Positions 33,785-46,714 of a DNA stretch of 64,000 bases are shown here, in pieces. Under the pieces are notes generated by a model, which was not told where the DNA came from, did no database searches, and was given only the letters and a program-made list of their open reading frames with translations. The stretch covers positions 17,945,001 to 18,009,000 of the forward strand of contig CM065385.1 of assembly GCA_033060915.1 (NCBI GenBank), given 5' to 3'. Made by a program: the position numbers and the translations under genes. The stretch's first letter is position 1; every line of letters starts with the position of its first letter. This DNA is from Euryodendron excelsum. Its lineage: Eukaryota > Streptophyta > Magnoliopsida > Ericales > Pentaphylacaceae.

Positions 33785-35052
33785 AGAGATTTATACTAAA
33801 AGACATGCTTTACGTAATGGTTTTAGTATTTATTTATAAATTACTTATTCCATTTTATTGACAATCCCTATAAGCAATGTTTGCCTAACATTATTTATTT
33901 AATGCTTATACATGTGTGTCTCTTATTTTATATAGTAAATGATCTGGTGTGTAGAGTATAATTTACACACAGAAGATTAGATCATCGGTCCTTATGGAAT
34001 ATAAGATTATTGTTCACAACTTAGATAGAATTGGACACACCATCACTAGGTTTACAGCATAATCTTTTAATAGGTCTGTCTTGACTATAGGAAATAGTAT
34101 AGTTCTCACCCTTTGCACTAGCGTAATTTATGTATATTGAATAGGACCGTGTTAAGGTAATTATTTTTATACTAACTATATAAAATAGTTAATGCCTCAT
34201 GATTATTATGAGTGCTTATGCTCTTAATATTAAAATAATTATTAGATACCTGCGCATAGTATTTATTGTCTCCACAAAAGAGTGAGATTATTTATAAATC
34301 AATAAACTCAGTAAGTTGGGTGGTAATATTACTTATATGGCGAATACTAATTGTTGATAGAATTCATGTCCCGGCGTAGGGATTAATGATACACTCTTGA
34401 GGAAGTTCATAAGTTTTGATTATGCCAAACCCTACAAGTGGATTGTGAATCCGACATGTCAAATAAGTTAAGTGGAAGGTCTCAAGGAGTTGAATAAGTC
34501 TATTAAATTTAAATTGTCAGTAATTTAATTTAATAGGTGGGTATTTGTGATCTTAACATAAAGAGATAAATAAACATTTAATAATATGGAGCTCAAAATA
34601 TAATTTGTAGTATGATAGGGAGTGCAATTATAATTCTTTAGTGGTATAAATCATAAACGTAACTAATGATTAATCATGGTTAGATTAGGAATCCTGATTT
34701 GGATAGAAAGCTCTAGTCATACTAATCTTATGGTCCCTGCTGTAACCTTATATATACACACACTCTATTAACAGCTAGGGTTACAACTCATAATCTCATA
34801 TAGACGTTTTTGTGAAAGATAGAAACCCTAGTAGTTGTGAGCCCACTCTTTCTGGAGTAAGGCGCGTACGAAGGATACAACAGAAGTCTGAAGATTGCAT
34901 TCGAGCAGTTGATTTGTATTGTGTTATTCGACTTAAAAGGAAAGGGATTTCAAAGATCATACTAGTTGCTGTTCGAGATTGAATCATAGAGATCTCAAGG
35001 TATGATACTAATCATGAAGATTAGTTTCTACTAATCAGATCATAATTTTTTA
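33785..35052 (+). mobile_element. Copia-like LTR copy, plus strand (inverted relative to 28,362-29,670)
   Basis: It is homologous over its whole length to the reverse complement of 28,362-29,670. It has a TATATATAC box near 34,748, a GAGCCCACTCTTTCTGGAG block near 34,840 and an end of the form GATACTAATCATG...AATTTTTT. No primer site, internal region or clear duplication of target bases is left, so it is a solo or truncated LTR. Confidence 0.5.
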
Positions 35053-35139
35053 GTATCACACATATGCATTATAGCCAGGTCGAGGGCTATTCGGGATTCC
35101 CCAACATGATCTTCCTACAAATATCTAAGATATTTACTT

Positions 35140-35197
35140 AGAAATATTTTAGAATGTATGCAAGCCTGGACTATACAAAAACATTCTAAAATATTCT
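35140..35197. repeat. Hairpin-forming inverted repeat
   Basis: The left arm 35140-35156 (AGAAATATTTTAGAATG) pairs with 35182-35197 (CATTCTAAAATATTCT), with one bulged A and a 25-base loop. It lies in the possible remainder of the TRIM-like LTR. Confidence 0.6.
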
Positions 35198-35470
35198 AGA
35201 GAAACCTAAAAATCTCTCCATCGAATAGGAGGAGAGAGGTCTTGGGTCTTATAAGGGAGAAAACATTACCACCTAATAGTTTAAGCTTTTTGGTTGGATA
35301 GCAAGCACTCAGCTCGTGACAAGTAGCCCCCCAAATGAATTGAAAACTTTTACAAATGTCTATGAGTGGAATTTCATCAATCGTCCATTAAGCATTCTTC
35401 GACATCTGAAAGTATCAAATAAATAATATATCAATTATAAAATACTTTTTGAAAACAACAAAATAGTAAA

Positions 35471-37421
35471 TTACTTCTTCTTTTTTTTATGTGACTCAAT
35501 CCAATCAATCGTAGTCACTAAGTTTTCGACTATATCCGGAAGTAAAGACACACGTGTATCATCAATCATCCTTCCTCCCACACTAAATGCAGCATTTGAT
35601 ACAATTATAGTAGCTAGAACATCTAAAGTATCATTGGCCATCCTTGCTAAAGTAGGAAGTTTGGCACTATTAACCTTACATCAATGTAGAAAATTAAAAT
35701 TCTCATTACTTGCAAATGCTGGCTCCTCCAAATATTGTTATAGTTCTGATTTTTCATATGTATGAATACTGGAAAGACGATCTCACATATACCACTAAAA
35801 AAAGACTAGACAAGCATTCTTGTTTGGAAGAACTAGATACCAATTGACTATTACTTGACCTACAATCACCAATATCAAGTTCACTATAACCTAAGCAATG
35901 GGAGGAAGCACTCTTGCACTCGTTAAAGAGATCAGAGAAGAAATTATGGACTCTGTCAACTTGTCTTTGAGCATGCCTGCCATAAATCCTACCATAACAA
36001 TATTCCACCAAAACCAATTTGCACATTGGATCAAGAATCACAACAAGTGCTAACACCAAGCAACAACCTTCCCAATATTTCTCGAATTTCTTTAGCATTG
36101 GATTCGCCATCAGGTGAAGACATTTATGCTCACTAATCTCCCATTCCGTCCGCTAGAGTTGAATTAGACATATGTCAGGGAAAAATACATTTGAAGTCGA
36201 AAAATTCGTTTCACTAAAATGACAAATGGAATTATAAAAAACCCTCAAGCACCCACAAATCACCTTTGCTATTTCCTATTCTTCTTCTGAAGGGTTTTAC
36301 TCAATTTGTTCTAGGGGATATTAATCACTTTTCAATTAAAGTGCGGCTTAAAGCATCAAACAAGTAGATTTTCATCTAGTTGGAACATCCATAAGAACTT
36401 TTTTCATCCCATGCAGCTTAACTTGGTTCACTGCAATATCAAATTTTTGTTTTGCATAAGAAGACCTATTCAAATATTTCATACTTTGCCTAACTCTGAA
36501 AATAAGATTTCCTATCACTTTCAATCCATCTTGCGCAACCAAATTAAGTATATGAGCACTACATCTCATATGAAACAACTCACCACCCAATATAGTAATG
36601 ATTTGTCATAAAGCCACTCCCTCAAAAGTCTTAACAGGGCATCATTGTTTTATAAGTTATCAACCACCATTGAAAACACTTTCTTGTCGATATACCACTC
36701 CAAGATTAAGTCCTTAATCAATTTGAACAATGTCTCTCCATCATGAGGGTATTCAATGTACTTATATGCAAGAATCTTCATCTTAACTCCTAATTATTAT
36801 TCACATAATGAGTAGTGCAACAAATAGATGCAAAGTTTTGATGATATGATATCTAGATATCAGTTGTAAGAGTAATCTTACAAAAAAACTCATCCAAAAA
36901 CTTATATAATTTGTCCTTTTTAACTTGTTATACACTAAGGATGTCTCCCTAACGGTGTTTTGAGATACAAGTTTGAACATTGGTTAAGTATTGTTGTAAA
37001 ATGTCTCTAAAACCTCATGTTCGGCCAGGTTAAAGGGGTAGTTATACTTAATTATCATTATAGTAAAGTCCATCCAATTACATTCTTAATCAAATCTAAT
37101 AGTTGTCATCTTAGGAGTAGGTACATTCCTAGAGGCATTTACATGGCATTTACATGACGGTGTTGTATTCCTGTACATCTATCCACCACCAAATATTTTA
37201 GGCGTGCTCCTTTACTACTATCCACAACAAAGTCCTTCTTACAATGCTTACACCTAAAACATTTTGTTCACTAGGTATTCTAATTTTTTCAAAGTCTTTC
37301 CATATCTTTGAAGTCAATTTTCTCATATTTGAAAGAGTTTGACTAACATCCTCACCCAATTCAACGAAATCATCGTTGCCCCTCCACGATTACCACTAGC
37401 TTGAGTAGGATTAGATGACAT
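35471..37421 (-). pseudogene. hAT-superfamily transposase remnant (RICESLEEPER/BED type)
   Basis: On the minus strand, from an ATG at 37421, there is a BED zinc-finger relic. TSKIWKDFEKI lies in one frame and CKHCKKDFVVDSSKGARLKY, with the Cys pair, in another. Downstream is FHMRCSAHILNLVAQDGLKVI (36,510-36,575), the conserved hAT CAHxLNL block, followed by a QVKLHGMKKVL...DVPTR segment. Next come KFEKYWEGCCLVLALVVILDP (about 36,030-36,095) and a C-terminal dimerisation domain with LPTLARMANDTLDVLAT, SNAAFSVGGR and the final DWIES before a stop at 35471. Frameshifts and stops separate these blocks, so no full enzyme (normally 600-700 residues) can be made. Terminal inverted repeats were not found. 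Confidence 0.8.
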
Positions 37422-38164
37422 CTTTCAATAAGTCAAATTCACTGCATAGAAGACAAACGAAAGCAAGGTCTATGAACAATCTACTCAATTAGGCTATTGA
37501 ATGCTGCATGCTTGAGCTATGAAAGTGATAATTTAACAGTTGGGTCATGTGCAAATTCTTCACATAATAGTCCAAACACAAATAGGAGAAAACTAGACAA
37601 ACTATCTCAAGAGGATTTCAAGTCATGAAATTTAAATTTGAATAGTTAAAGTTAAAGTTTAGCATGAAAAGCAAGGCACCTGCTGTTAATAATCAGAGTT
37701 CTCAACAATGACTAATAATCAAAGTTCTCAACAGCCAGAGTAACATAAGGTGGGTAACATAGAAATTCAAATAGCTCTATTGGTTGTGTTTAGGGAAAAA
37801 TATAGTTTTTTTCATAGCTGCAATTTCAAAAGAAAAAAAAAAGAAAATGGAAAAAGGAAACAAAGGAAAGTGGAGATTAAAATATCTATCAATCCCTTTC
37901 ATGAAAAAAAATGTTCACATAAACAAAGGCCAATATTCATTACAGCATGAAACACTACAAAAAGCAATATACCAAATTATCATAACATCCATTACCCTAT
38001 GAAATACAATAAATAGCAAAAGGTAATTCATCATAACTTTGCTTTGGTATGCAGGTTCTGAGGTAAGTGCAATGTGTGTAATTATAATTCTCTCTATACA
38101 TATATTAATAATATATACATATCTATTGTATTTCACATGAATGATGTGTTAGCACAAGATTAAC
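37422..38164. other. AT-rich spacer
   Basis: No gene recognised. It contains an A-rich stretch around 37,828-37,870. It may include the 5' non-coding part of the hAT element. Confidence 0.4.
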
Positions 38165-39665
38165 CCAAAGAGGGGGGGGGGGGTGAGGGGAGTGAATTGG
38201 GTTCTTCAAAACTATGAGTAAATTAAAAAGATCAAGAAAAACTAGTTCACTACAAATTAAATCAAGCTGAATACAGTCGAGTTATCAAGATAAAAGATAC
38301 TTTGTAAAGATTGAACTAAAGATGAAATGCAAATGCAAATACTAATGAAGATTCCTACCAGGCTCAAATAGCACACACACAAAGCAGTAAATCAGAGCAC
38401 AAGAATTTTTACAAAGGTTCGGCCTAACTCTTGCCTACGTCTTCTCTTTCCCGATCATCTCAAAGGTATTCCACTATATAATCATTTTTTTATAAAGCTG
38501 CTAGTTTCTTCAAGTACCCAGCTCACTATTACATTCAAGGATTTACACCAAACCCTTAATCACCGAGAAGCTTCAACCCAAGCTCTCGATCTACAAGTGT
38601 ACAATGAAGTTACACTCACTCAATAAGGTTACACCAACCTTCTCAGGAGTAATGAATTTATAATTACAATGTATATCACTCTCAAAAGTGAATAAATAAA
38701 TATTAAAGCTCAATAAATTCTTTTGGATAGGGGGTATATATAGAGCAGAGAGAAATATTTGGGGCTTTTGGATTTGTGCACTTTAAGAACCTTGTCTCTT
38801 GCTCATAAATGAGTTTGAACCCATATATATATATATATATATATTCTCTCACAGAAATTAGCTATTAGAGCCGTTGGAGGTGCATTTAATGTGGGAGTGG
38901 CTAAGACAGATAATTTGAAAATCTGACCGTTGGTGCCTTTTTCCGTTGTCAACTGAGACTGCCAGCAATCTTTGCTAGTGTCGCCAATCTAGCTCCCTGC
39001 TACTTTTGCTGCTACTTCACTTTACACATCTTCCTTTCATTCTGTAAGTTAGGCTTTGATGGTGGGAATATGTCTGAGCTTTTCTGACTTCCTTGGTAGC
39101 TTTCTGAACTTCTAAACAAATTTAGCCTTTAGAGATCCCTTGTCGACCAATCTATTTGGTGTCAACAATCTTTTTATGCTAATGAAGTTTCTGTTGGACA
39201 GACCACCAGGTGTCACCAATCATTTGTATTATAAACAATCTTGACAGACAATTTTTTTTTTTTTTTTAAACTTTCTTCATAATGCTTTAAAGACAAAATG
39301 CTTTACTGGATTGATATGACTATGAGTATCGAGGGTTTTCAATGTGAACAAGTTGGCCATGAATATTGTTAATCATATGTTAATTTAGACCTTATCTCTT
39401 ATTCTTTAGGAGATAATATTTTCAAGAAGGTGTCATCACTATTGGTTGGTGCTGGCACTACTGATTTTGAATTGTTCCTTTCATATACTTCTTATGAGCC
39501 CTTCATAGTGTCAGCAATTTTATAAGGTGATGACACTTCACAGTTTTAACTATGTTTGTTGTAGCTAAGCTGCATACTCAAGATAAAAATATTAGTCCAC
39601 AATAATTAGGTTTTGTTATCATCAAAATCACTTATGGAGATCAACCCTTGGTCCAACATGATGGA
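38165..39665 (-). mobile_element. SIRE-type copia LTR-like sequence, minus strand
   Basis: The minus strand starts near 39,665 with a GATTTTGATGATAACAAAAC block typical of SIRE/Maximus-type LTRs. It has a TATATATA box at about 38,735-38,744, includes CGTAGGCAAGAGTTAGGCC (38,420-38,440), and ends GAATTCACT-CCCC at a G/C homopolymer (38,172-38,183). No PBS, internal region or partner LTR was identified. A weakly similar stretch in the other orientation lies at about 42,600-42,880. Confidence 0.45.
38821..38843. repeat. (AT)n microsatellite
   Basis: A run of alternating AT, about eleven units, within the minus-strand LTR-like region. Confidence 0.9.
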
Positions 39666-40423
39666 ACTTAATAGGCCAACCATTGTTTCATAGGGGTCTA
39701 CAAGTGGCTTCCCTTTGGTACCCTGTAGGGGTAAAATAAAGAAATCATGAATTTTTTCATTTATTTAAAACAATCAAACTAAAAGAGAAGGAATACATCA
39801 AAACCAAAGTTACAAATATGGAAAGAAAAATCCAAAAATACGAGAGGGGTAAGCAAATTCCAACAAGACTAAGAATGGGAAAGAATCAGTACATAAACCA
39901 AGGTTTCTAGCCTTTAAAAACAGCACACAACCCAACCTCAAGTAGTACTCAGTCCAATCTCATACAAGATTAAGCAAAAAACAAAAATCATAAAACAATA
40001 TCATATTATTACATAAAATTAAACCTAAAAAGGATTCCCATAGCAACATAGTAGAAAAAAACTCAACAAACTTGTCCTGACCAACCAAAAGTCTCATAAA
40101 CCCATCTACAAGACCACAAATAGTATTCAGAGATCTAAAGATATACCTTGTTTCTACCAATACCAAGTCAAATGGTAGTGGTAGTGGCGGATGACAGCGA
40201 CAAACATGAACAAGTACTTCAAGAAGGTGAAAGAGATCAACAAGAGAAGACCCGAAGATTCGAAGGCTAGAACTGGCCTCTTCCACAAGAACACCATCGG
40301 CCAGAGTCAGAAATGAAAGATCGCGACAGTGAAAACATTGGCCAGAATAGTGAATATGACTTGCTTCGGTGGTGGGTGACGGTGGTAGATGAAGGTGGCC
40401 GGTGGAAGAGAAATAGATTGGTC

Positions 40424-40426
<3 letters not shown>
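39666..40426. other. Unassigned region with an unexplained open frame
   Basis: An open frame of about 108 codons runs on the minus strand from 40,286 to 39,960. It has hydrophobic residues but no motif I recognise. It lies just downstream (minus strand) of a CT-rich tract and could be a decayed 5' part of some transcript or chance. I assign no function. Confidence 0.3.

Positions 40427-40467
<41 letters not shown>
40427..40467. repeat. (AG)n microsatellite
   Basis: About twenty uninterrupted AG units. The open frames crossing it (RERERE / SLSLSL) are artefacts. Confidence 0.95.
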
Positions 40468-40469
<2 letters not shown>

Positions 40470-40599
40470 TAATGAACAAGAATGAAATTAGGGCTCACAT
40501 CTATTTCTCAATAGGGAAAAATACAACAAAACTCTCACTACAGATGCACAACCAGATCTATGAGATTATCGAATATAGATATGATAATCCAATTATCAA

Positions 40600-40682
40600 T
40601 CGAATTTGAATAATTGGATTATCAGATCGGATCTCACTTATCAAATTGGATTGGGGTCAAACCCTATCCGTTGACAAACCTA
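40600..40682. repeat. Possible MITE terminus
   Basis: It ends ...CCCTATCCGTTGACAAACCTA, the reverse of the TAGGxTTGTCAACGGxTxGGG start of common plant hAT-type MITEs, and is preceded by short internal inverted repeats of GATAATCCAATTATC type (40,577-40,625). The opposite terminus was not found. Confidence 0.3.
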
Positions 40683-41480
40683 GCTATAATGTCTAGAGCA
40701 TATAACAAAGTTTATAATGGTGAATCTCTGAGACATAAATATGTGACTAATTGACATCAAATGGTGTGATTAGTATTGTATATTGTCGGTAGAGTAAGAA
40801 CTTGGAGAATACTTTTACAAAAGCAATTTCTAGAGAATTTATGAAATACACATCCATTTTAATGGATTGAAACCCTTTCCAAGTAGTCACCGTCAATAGG
40901 AACCTAATTTTTCACTACCACAACCACTAGTTTAAAGGTTTAAGGAGTTAAAACAAGTAATGTAGTATTGTAAATTATTTTGGTATTAACGTAATTCATT
41001 CCAATGTGGTCAATGCTAGATGTTGAGGTATTAAGGATAAGTGTAGTTATGAAGTTTAAAGAATTTGTTCTAGGCAATAGGAACATGGAAGGAACTTCAT
41101 CTATGTGAACATTAAAAGCGATGCTATTTTCAATAACAGTTTGAGTTTTACGTTTGAAAATGTTCATGATAGCAAGATGTATCATATGACCATAATAGTG
41201 CTAATACTTAAATTTGGTGAACATCTCCTTGAAAGTATAAAATGCCATGTGTGTGGTGTTTCTGGCTATAATACACATGGATCTTAGCTTAACCTTAGGC
41301 AACCATTAATTCCATTGGGGCTTTGAAATGCTTACACTAATTAATGGGTTGAATTAATATATCTTTTTGTATGCATGCTACTATTGGTATTAAACTTATG
41401 ATTGCAAGTGAACTAGGGGATTGACAAACATATGTCAACTATATAGTTTACAATGTTAAGTGGGTTAGTAAACACGAGCT
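40683..41480. other. AT-rich intergenic DNA
   Basis: I see no gene or clear repeat here; short frames on both strands lack motifs. Confidence 0.5.
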
Positions 41481-43060
41481 AGAGATTAATGGGTATTAAA
41501 GCTTACCTTTCGTTTTCTAAGTTCGATCAAGCAAAATGAGAAACAAATTGATCAACCGTTAAGTTTGCTCGAGCAAACTAAATTTGGCTAGAGCGAAATG
41601 TGTCTGTTGATAAAATGTAAAAATTCAGAGGGTATCACTTGATGACGAATCGATCCAAGTTGACTAGGCTTGAATGAACTAAAATTGGCTCAAGTCAACT
41701 TAGGAAATTTCAAATTACAATGGTATTTTCAAATGGAATACAACTATCAGAAGGATGTTTAAATTCCAAGAAGCTTTTTGAAGATTAAAAGGGTTCTCGC
41801 TATTTAAAGAATATGCATTTTGTTAACTCTATTCCTTTATTATTATTATTATTATTATTTAGAGTGCATAAACTGTTAATCATAAAAAAATCACAATATG
41901 CTTGAAAATGCTTGATAATGAATTATGATGAAAATTGTGATTTGAATATTGAGTATTGGAAGTTTAATGATTGAATGAATGAGTTTGGTAGATTAGTACT
42001 AATTGAAGAATCTTAGAAGAAAATTATTTACACAATATTATTTTTGAAGAGACTAAAGATGCTCAATTTGATCAAGAAGTCTGGACAAAAATTATGCAAG
42101 TTTTGGAAGCTTTCCATTGTAAATTGAAGGAATGTTGATGGTTGAAACATTGACCTTCGATAAGAAATTATTTGTGTAAATCATTTTGAAGAGACTTAAG
42201 GTGCTCTAGATGTTCAGTACAATTTAAATAAGGAATTTGAAGTCTTGAAAGCCTTATTGAAATTATTAATGAAGCTACTGAATATTATAAAGTGTTTTGG
42301 TAAGTCTAGAAGAAGATTGACGTTCCCAGAAAACAAGTATCAACACCTATATTGATGTGCTAACACCTCGGGCTTAATGTGAAGACGTAACATACTTGAA
42401 GATAAAAACGTTCGACATCCATTCAGAGATACAGACACTTTGATTGAGAAAATTTTGAAATGAGACAAGTGTTGACAGTATTCCAAGGTGCTGATAGTTA
42501 AGGCTTTAACTCTAGACAGATTAAGAAGGCTGAAGTATTGATAACCATTCAAAACTGTCGACCTCTTGATTTAAATAATAAGTCTAGAGAAATGTTTTCA
42601 TGAAATGCTGATACCCGCTGATACCCATTCTGATGTGTTGACACCAGTTGAACAGATTGCTTTAGAAAAGTACTCTGGGAAGGTGCAAATGTCAACATAC
42701 GTAGGTTTATCAACACCTAGAATATGAGAGGTCAGACAGACGGACATTGAAGCTGTACGTGTTGACACCCATTCACTTGACTGTAACAGTCAAATTTTTG
42801 AACGTTCTATAGCTTTTATTTCATATCAAATGTGCATCTAACAACCTCCAACAACGGCTGATCCGTACAACATTTATACACAACAGTACAATATCATAAG
42901 AACTGGTATTCAAGATTCAAAGAGATTCTATATGCTTCTTTGCATATTCTTTTTGTTTTTCACCGGAGGGATTATTTATTGAGTTATAACTTTACTTGCT
43001 TACTCAGTCAAGTAGTTACCTATTATATTAAACTCATTTATTATCATTGGGTTGCTTATA
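41481..43060 (+). mobile_element. LTR-like repeat fragments, probably copia
   Basis: It contains TCGATCAAGC/GCTCGAGCAAAC-like U3 phrases (41,520-41,620) and repeated GTTGACACC/CTGATACCC phrases (42,600-42,780). A CAAATGTGCATCTAACAACCTCCAACAACGG block near 42,829-42,857 weakly matches the reverse complement of 38,870-38,900. An (ATT)n run lies at 41,840-41,859. Boundaries are uncertain and no coding domain is visible. Confidence 0.35.
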
Positions 43061-43730
43061 AACTTGTGATTTGTGTATTCTTGAAAAGGGAAATGCTAGG
43101 GGCAGTTGATATTTCAATCGTTTATGCCATCGCTGGCCTTGCAACGACATGTGGTAGTAAATTTGAAAGCCAGAACCCAGACTTGATAAAACCGGTTATG
43201 CTTTTGCAAATGGGTTAGACTGCCAGAGTACTAGAGTAGGAGTTAAAAATTAAAAAACTCTTGCGACTTGGGGACTGAAAATGCAATTATATATTCAAGG
43301 AGAGCTTATTCAGTATTTCTAGAATGTTACTTGTCTTTTCTTCTTCATTCACATAAGAGCAAGTCACTCATAAGAGTAAGTCACTCATCTATTAGATGGG
43401 ATAAAAATATCCCCATCTAACAAGGAGACTCCACTATCATGTGAGTGGTGAAGTAAAAATGACATAGTACTCTAAAAGCACTAAATAATTTTTCATATTC
43501 ACTTAGGTAAAGTTTATTTTGAGTTTTTTCTTATAGTTAGCTTTTTTTGACTTAGAGGTAAACAAATAATTTTTTTTTAGCATTTTTGCTTTTATAAGCT
43601 AAAATTAGAAGGAAAAAAAAGGTCCAAAAAAATTATTTTTTTTTGCTTGCAAGCCAAAAGAGCCAACTCAAAAAAGTTTGATAAATGCATTGTGCTACCA
43701 TCCGGGTAATAAAAATCAGCATAGCCTAAG
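43061..43730. other. AT-rich intergenic DNA with a short direct repeat
   Basis: A 16-18 base phrase (AGAGxAAGTCACTCAT) is repeated in tandem at about 43,356-43,390. Otherwise I see nothing assignable. Confidence 0.4.
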
Positions 43731-43750
43731 CTCACTAACAATCAGTGGAC

Positions 43751-43965
43751 CCCCCATGATTAGGGATGGTCATGGACTTGATAGTCGCTTGGCCTGCCTA
43801 TCGGTTACAATTGATGGAAGCTAGCTTAGCTTAAGATTTTTTTTAAGGACGAATGGATTTGAAAATTTTATTTAAAGCCCGATCAAACTTGAGATATATA
43901 TATATAAACTAGCATATTTTTTTTAAAAAAATTATTAATTTTTTTTTATGTTAAATGGGCAGGTT
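43751..43965. repeat. Possible degraded hAT-type MITE
   Basis: It starts near TTAGGGATGGTCATGG, like the TAGGGATGTCAATGG termini of hAT MITEs, and contains a GGGCAGGTTGGACC phrase near its other side. Termini are not matched well enough to fix boundaries. Confidence 0.25.
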
Positions 43966-44638
43966 GGACCTTTATTATGTATTGTAGGCCACCTTGGGAT
44001 TTAGATTTAGGCATAATAGGAAATACTTTTAGCGTAAACTCCAATTGGCTCGAAAAGTGTTATCTCTCTCTACACATAACATTACATGAATAAACAGTCA
44101 CACCACATAAATATGATGACATGATGTGACAGTTATATTAGATAATTTTTCTTATTTTCGTGTTAACCTTTACTTGCTTAAACATTCCATTAAATTTTAT
44201 AGGCTCTCTACAAGTAATACGGTCAATTTTTTGCCTAATAGATTTTGATGTAATTCAGACTGTAGTCACATTTATAATAAAACAGTTCCATTGCCACTCA
44301 ACAATCTAAGTAATTTTACATTTTGTCTCCCAAATCAAATAATTTGCTTACCCCTCTAGTCTAGGGAAAAAAAAGTAGTAAAAAAGTATCGTCTTTATTT
44401 TTAGGCATTACATTTGTTATGATTTTTTACATTTTTATATTTGGTGTGCCATCCCTAGGGCTTTGGGCTCGGTAATTATTCGATTTGTGTAGGACGGGAG
44501 GACTGCACAAGCTCCATAATTAGTCAAAATGTGCATCAATTGGCCCGAACATCCGATTATTAAAAAAAAAAAAGTACAATGATACCACTAAAAAAACTTT
44601 TCTATTTGACTCGTTAGCAAAATTTCTTGTTGTACAAC

Positions 44639-44938
44639 TAGGGTTGTAAACGAGCCGAGCCAAACTGAGAAATGGGTTGTTTAAGCTTTATTTGAGAACC
44701 TTAACGAGTTTGAAAATGTGTTTAAACTTGATTTATTTAACTTTTGAGTTTTAATATAGCCAAACACAAGCCGAGCTTGAGTAGCTTGAATTTTTTAATG
44801 TGTTTAAGCTTATCGGGCTGAATTCGAGATAAGATCATAAACGTAATGAGATTTAAAATATGTTCAAGTTTGACTTATTTATATAACGAACCTAGTTCAA
44901 GTAGTTTGGTTCATTTTATAATCATATGTACAACTCTA
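44639..44938 (+). mobile_element. Non-autonomous TIR element (MITE), TAGGGTTGTA family
   Basis: About 300 bp between TAGGGTTGTAAACGAGCCGAG and ...CATATGTACAACTCTA, whose inner ends are imperfect inverted repeats (TAGGGTTGTA versus TAGAGTTGTA). It has AT-rich internal sequence, no ORF and no clear target duplication. A related copy in reverse lies at about 55,919-56,147. Two copies of its first 30 or so bases, with mismatches, lie at 48,876-48,907 and 48,949-48,980. Confidence 0.5.
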
Positions 44939-45439
44939 TTTTTTTTTTTTATGCATACTTAACTTGCTACGACACATATTAGTATTTTTTTTAAATTATA
45001 TATTATATATAACTTTTTTTCAACTTGGTCATATAAAATATAATTTATGCTATAAACATAAATAAATTTTAAAAATTTTGTGGCATGTCACATATGATTT
45101 AACTTTGCAAAAAATGAGTGTCAGATGACTCAGATGTTCAAACCGTGTGAAATGTTTATGGGAATTTTCAAAGAGTGGTGTCCAGTTTCTTTACCGGTTG
45201 CCGCCAGGTCTCAGGTGTGGCATTTTAAATTCATTACCACATGTCATTGCAACAGGCAGCAATGGTACAAACGACAGAGATATCAACTTCAACTGGCATT
45301 CCTCTCTTAAAAAACATGCATATACGGTTGAATGAACTTGAACCAAATCACTTGACATTGAGAGTTTGAGAAAAACTCTTATAAGAAGTAATTTAAATAC
45401 TTGAAAAATTAGCAAAGGTTATGTAAAAGGGCTTTTACA

Positions 45440-45700
45440 TAGTGAAGAAAGTTTTCAAACGAATCTTGAAAGGAAGAACAAAGGCCACGCATTGTGATCG
45501 AATCTCTATAAATTACTGTGTCTCTTATTCTTTGTACTTTTTATTTTGCATATCATTATGTTGCTTTCATTCAACATTTGCGTTGAGCTACTGTTTTATT
45601 GATTTTTATTTTTATTTTAGTTTGATTTACGGGTTTATAATTTAAAGAATTCAATTCACCCGCTCTTAGGTTGCTACTTTAGGGCAACCTATACAAACAC
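45440..45700 (+). mobile_element. 3' end of a copia (SIRE-type) LTR, truncated
   Basis: It ends with the phrase AATTCAATTCACCCGCTCTTAGG followed by TTGCTACTTTAGGGCAACC, very like the LTR end/leader junction of SIRE-type copia elements. It is preceded by a long T-rich U5-like stretch. The rest may be the LTR-like DNA at 41,481-43,060, separated by later insertions. Confidence 0.4.
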
Positions 45701-45713
45701 TTCATCATCCATG

Positions 45714-45734
45714 CTCTCTCTCTCTCTCTCTCTC
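45714..45734. repeat. (CT)n microsatellite
   Basis: About ten CT units. Confidence 0.9.
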
Positions 45735-46556
45735 ATGTTGAAGTTTTGTGTACCTAATACAAATTTCATAGGGGAAGTTCTGGAGAAAAATTTTCAAAAT
45801 TATGGGTTATTGATTTTGTCATCCGTATTATATCTTGGAAGTGATTTACTTATTATTTGACAACAAATTTGAATAGGAGCCCCTTTAATGATGAATACGT
45901 CTCAGAGTCACAATATTATTTGTAATCATACTCGCCGTCCTCAATACTTAAGCAGTAACTCTTCTTATTCCTCCCTATAGGAGAAGACAATTTGTTCGGT
46001 TAAAGTCTTATTTATGCAACATTTGAATTAAACCATACGAAAGCCCTACCATCAAAGAAAATTAGAATTCTTACTTGACACTATGTTAGGGTAGAAAGTT
46101 TTATAAAACTTTAAGAAAGGAAAAAATAAATATGAACAAAAGATCTGGTTAGATTGGATTGTGTCACTTAATCTGAGAGACTATGAACTGAAGATAAGGA
46201 TTCTCATACAATAGATTAGGAGGCCTAAAGACGTACAAGACTTTTTCTTTATCTTTTCAAACCAATGGTGCCTTGCGAACAAAGATGGTAAATCTTTTAG
46301 GGTGCGTCTAATTGCTAGAAGACAAACCCTAACAAATAGTGAGAAATCTCTATTGATTTTAAAAATTCACAGTTTGAATTGATATAATTTCATTGATTCT
46401 TCCTAAATTGGAGTCATATTATCACGATTACTGGTATGGCCGGTTGAGTTATTCACTCTTGGTCCCAAGAATAAACACAACTCAATGCATTAGTCGACCA
46501 GAATTGCCTCCACCCATTTGGCATAAGATCAAAATTGCAGGCCGGTTTACTAAAAT
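45735..46556. other. Intergenic DNA without recognised features
   Basis: AT-rich; no motif-bearing frame or clear repeat seen. Confidence 0.45.
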
Positions 46557-46587
46557 GATCCATCACCATCACCATCACCATCACCAT
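46557..46587. repeat. (CAYCAC)n microsatellite
   Basis: A run of CATCAC units that translates to a polyhistidine string in one frame. It is a simple repeat, not a metal-binding gene. Confidence 0.85.
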
Positions 46588-46714
46588 TACATGTGAATTA
46601 CTATTTGAGATTGGAAGTTTAAATGACATACCAGAGAATCCAAGGGTAAAGGATTGTTAATAACAACTAAACTCATTTTAAGTGTGTCCATAGTCAATCC
46701 ATGCTTGTATAGTT

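Noticed and set aside
39960..40286. 108-codon minus-strand frame as a gene
   Set aside because: No motif, no splice evidence and a microsatellite nearby; reported only as an unassigned region.
46557..46596. Polyhistidine-ending frame
   Set aside because: It is a CATCAC microsatellite read in frame, not a metal-binding protein or a tag.
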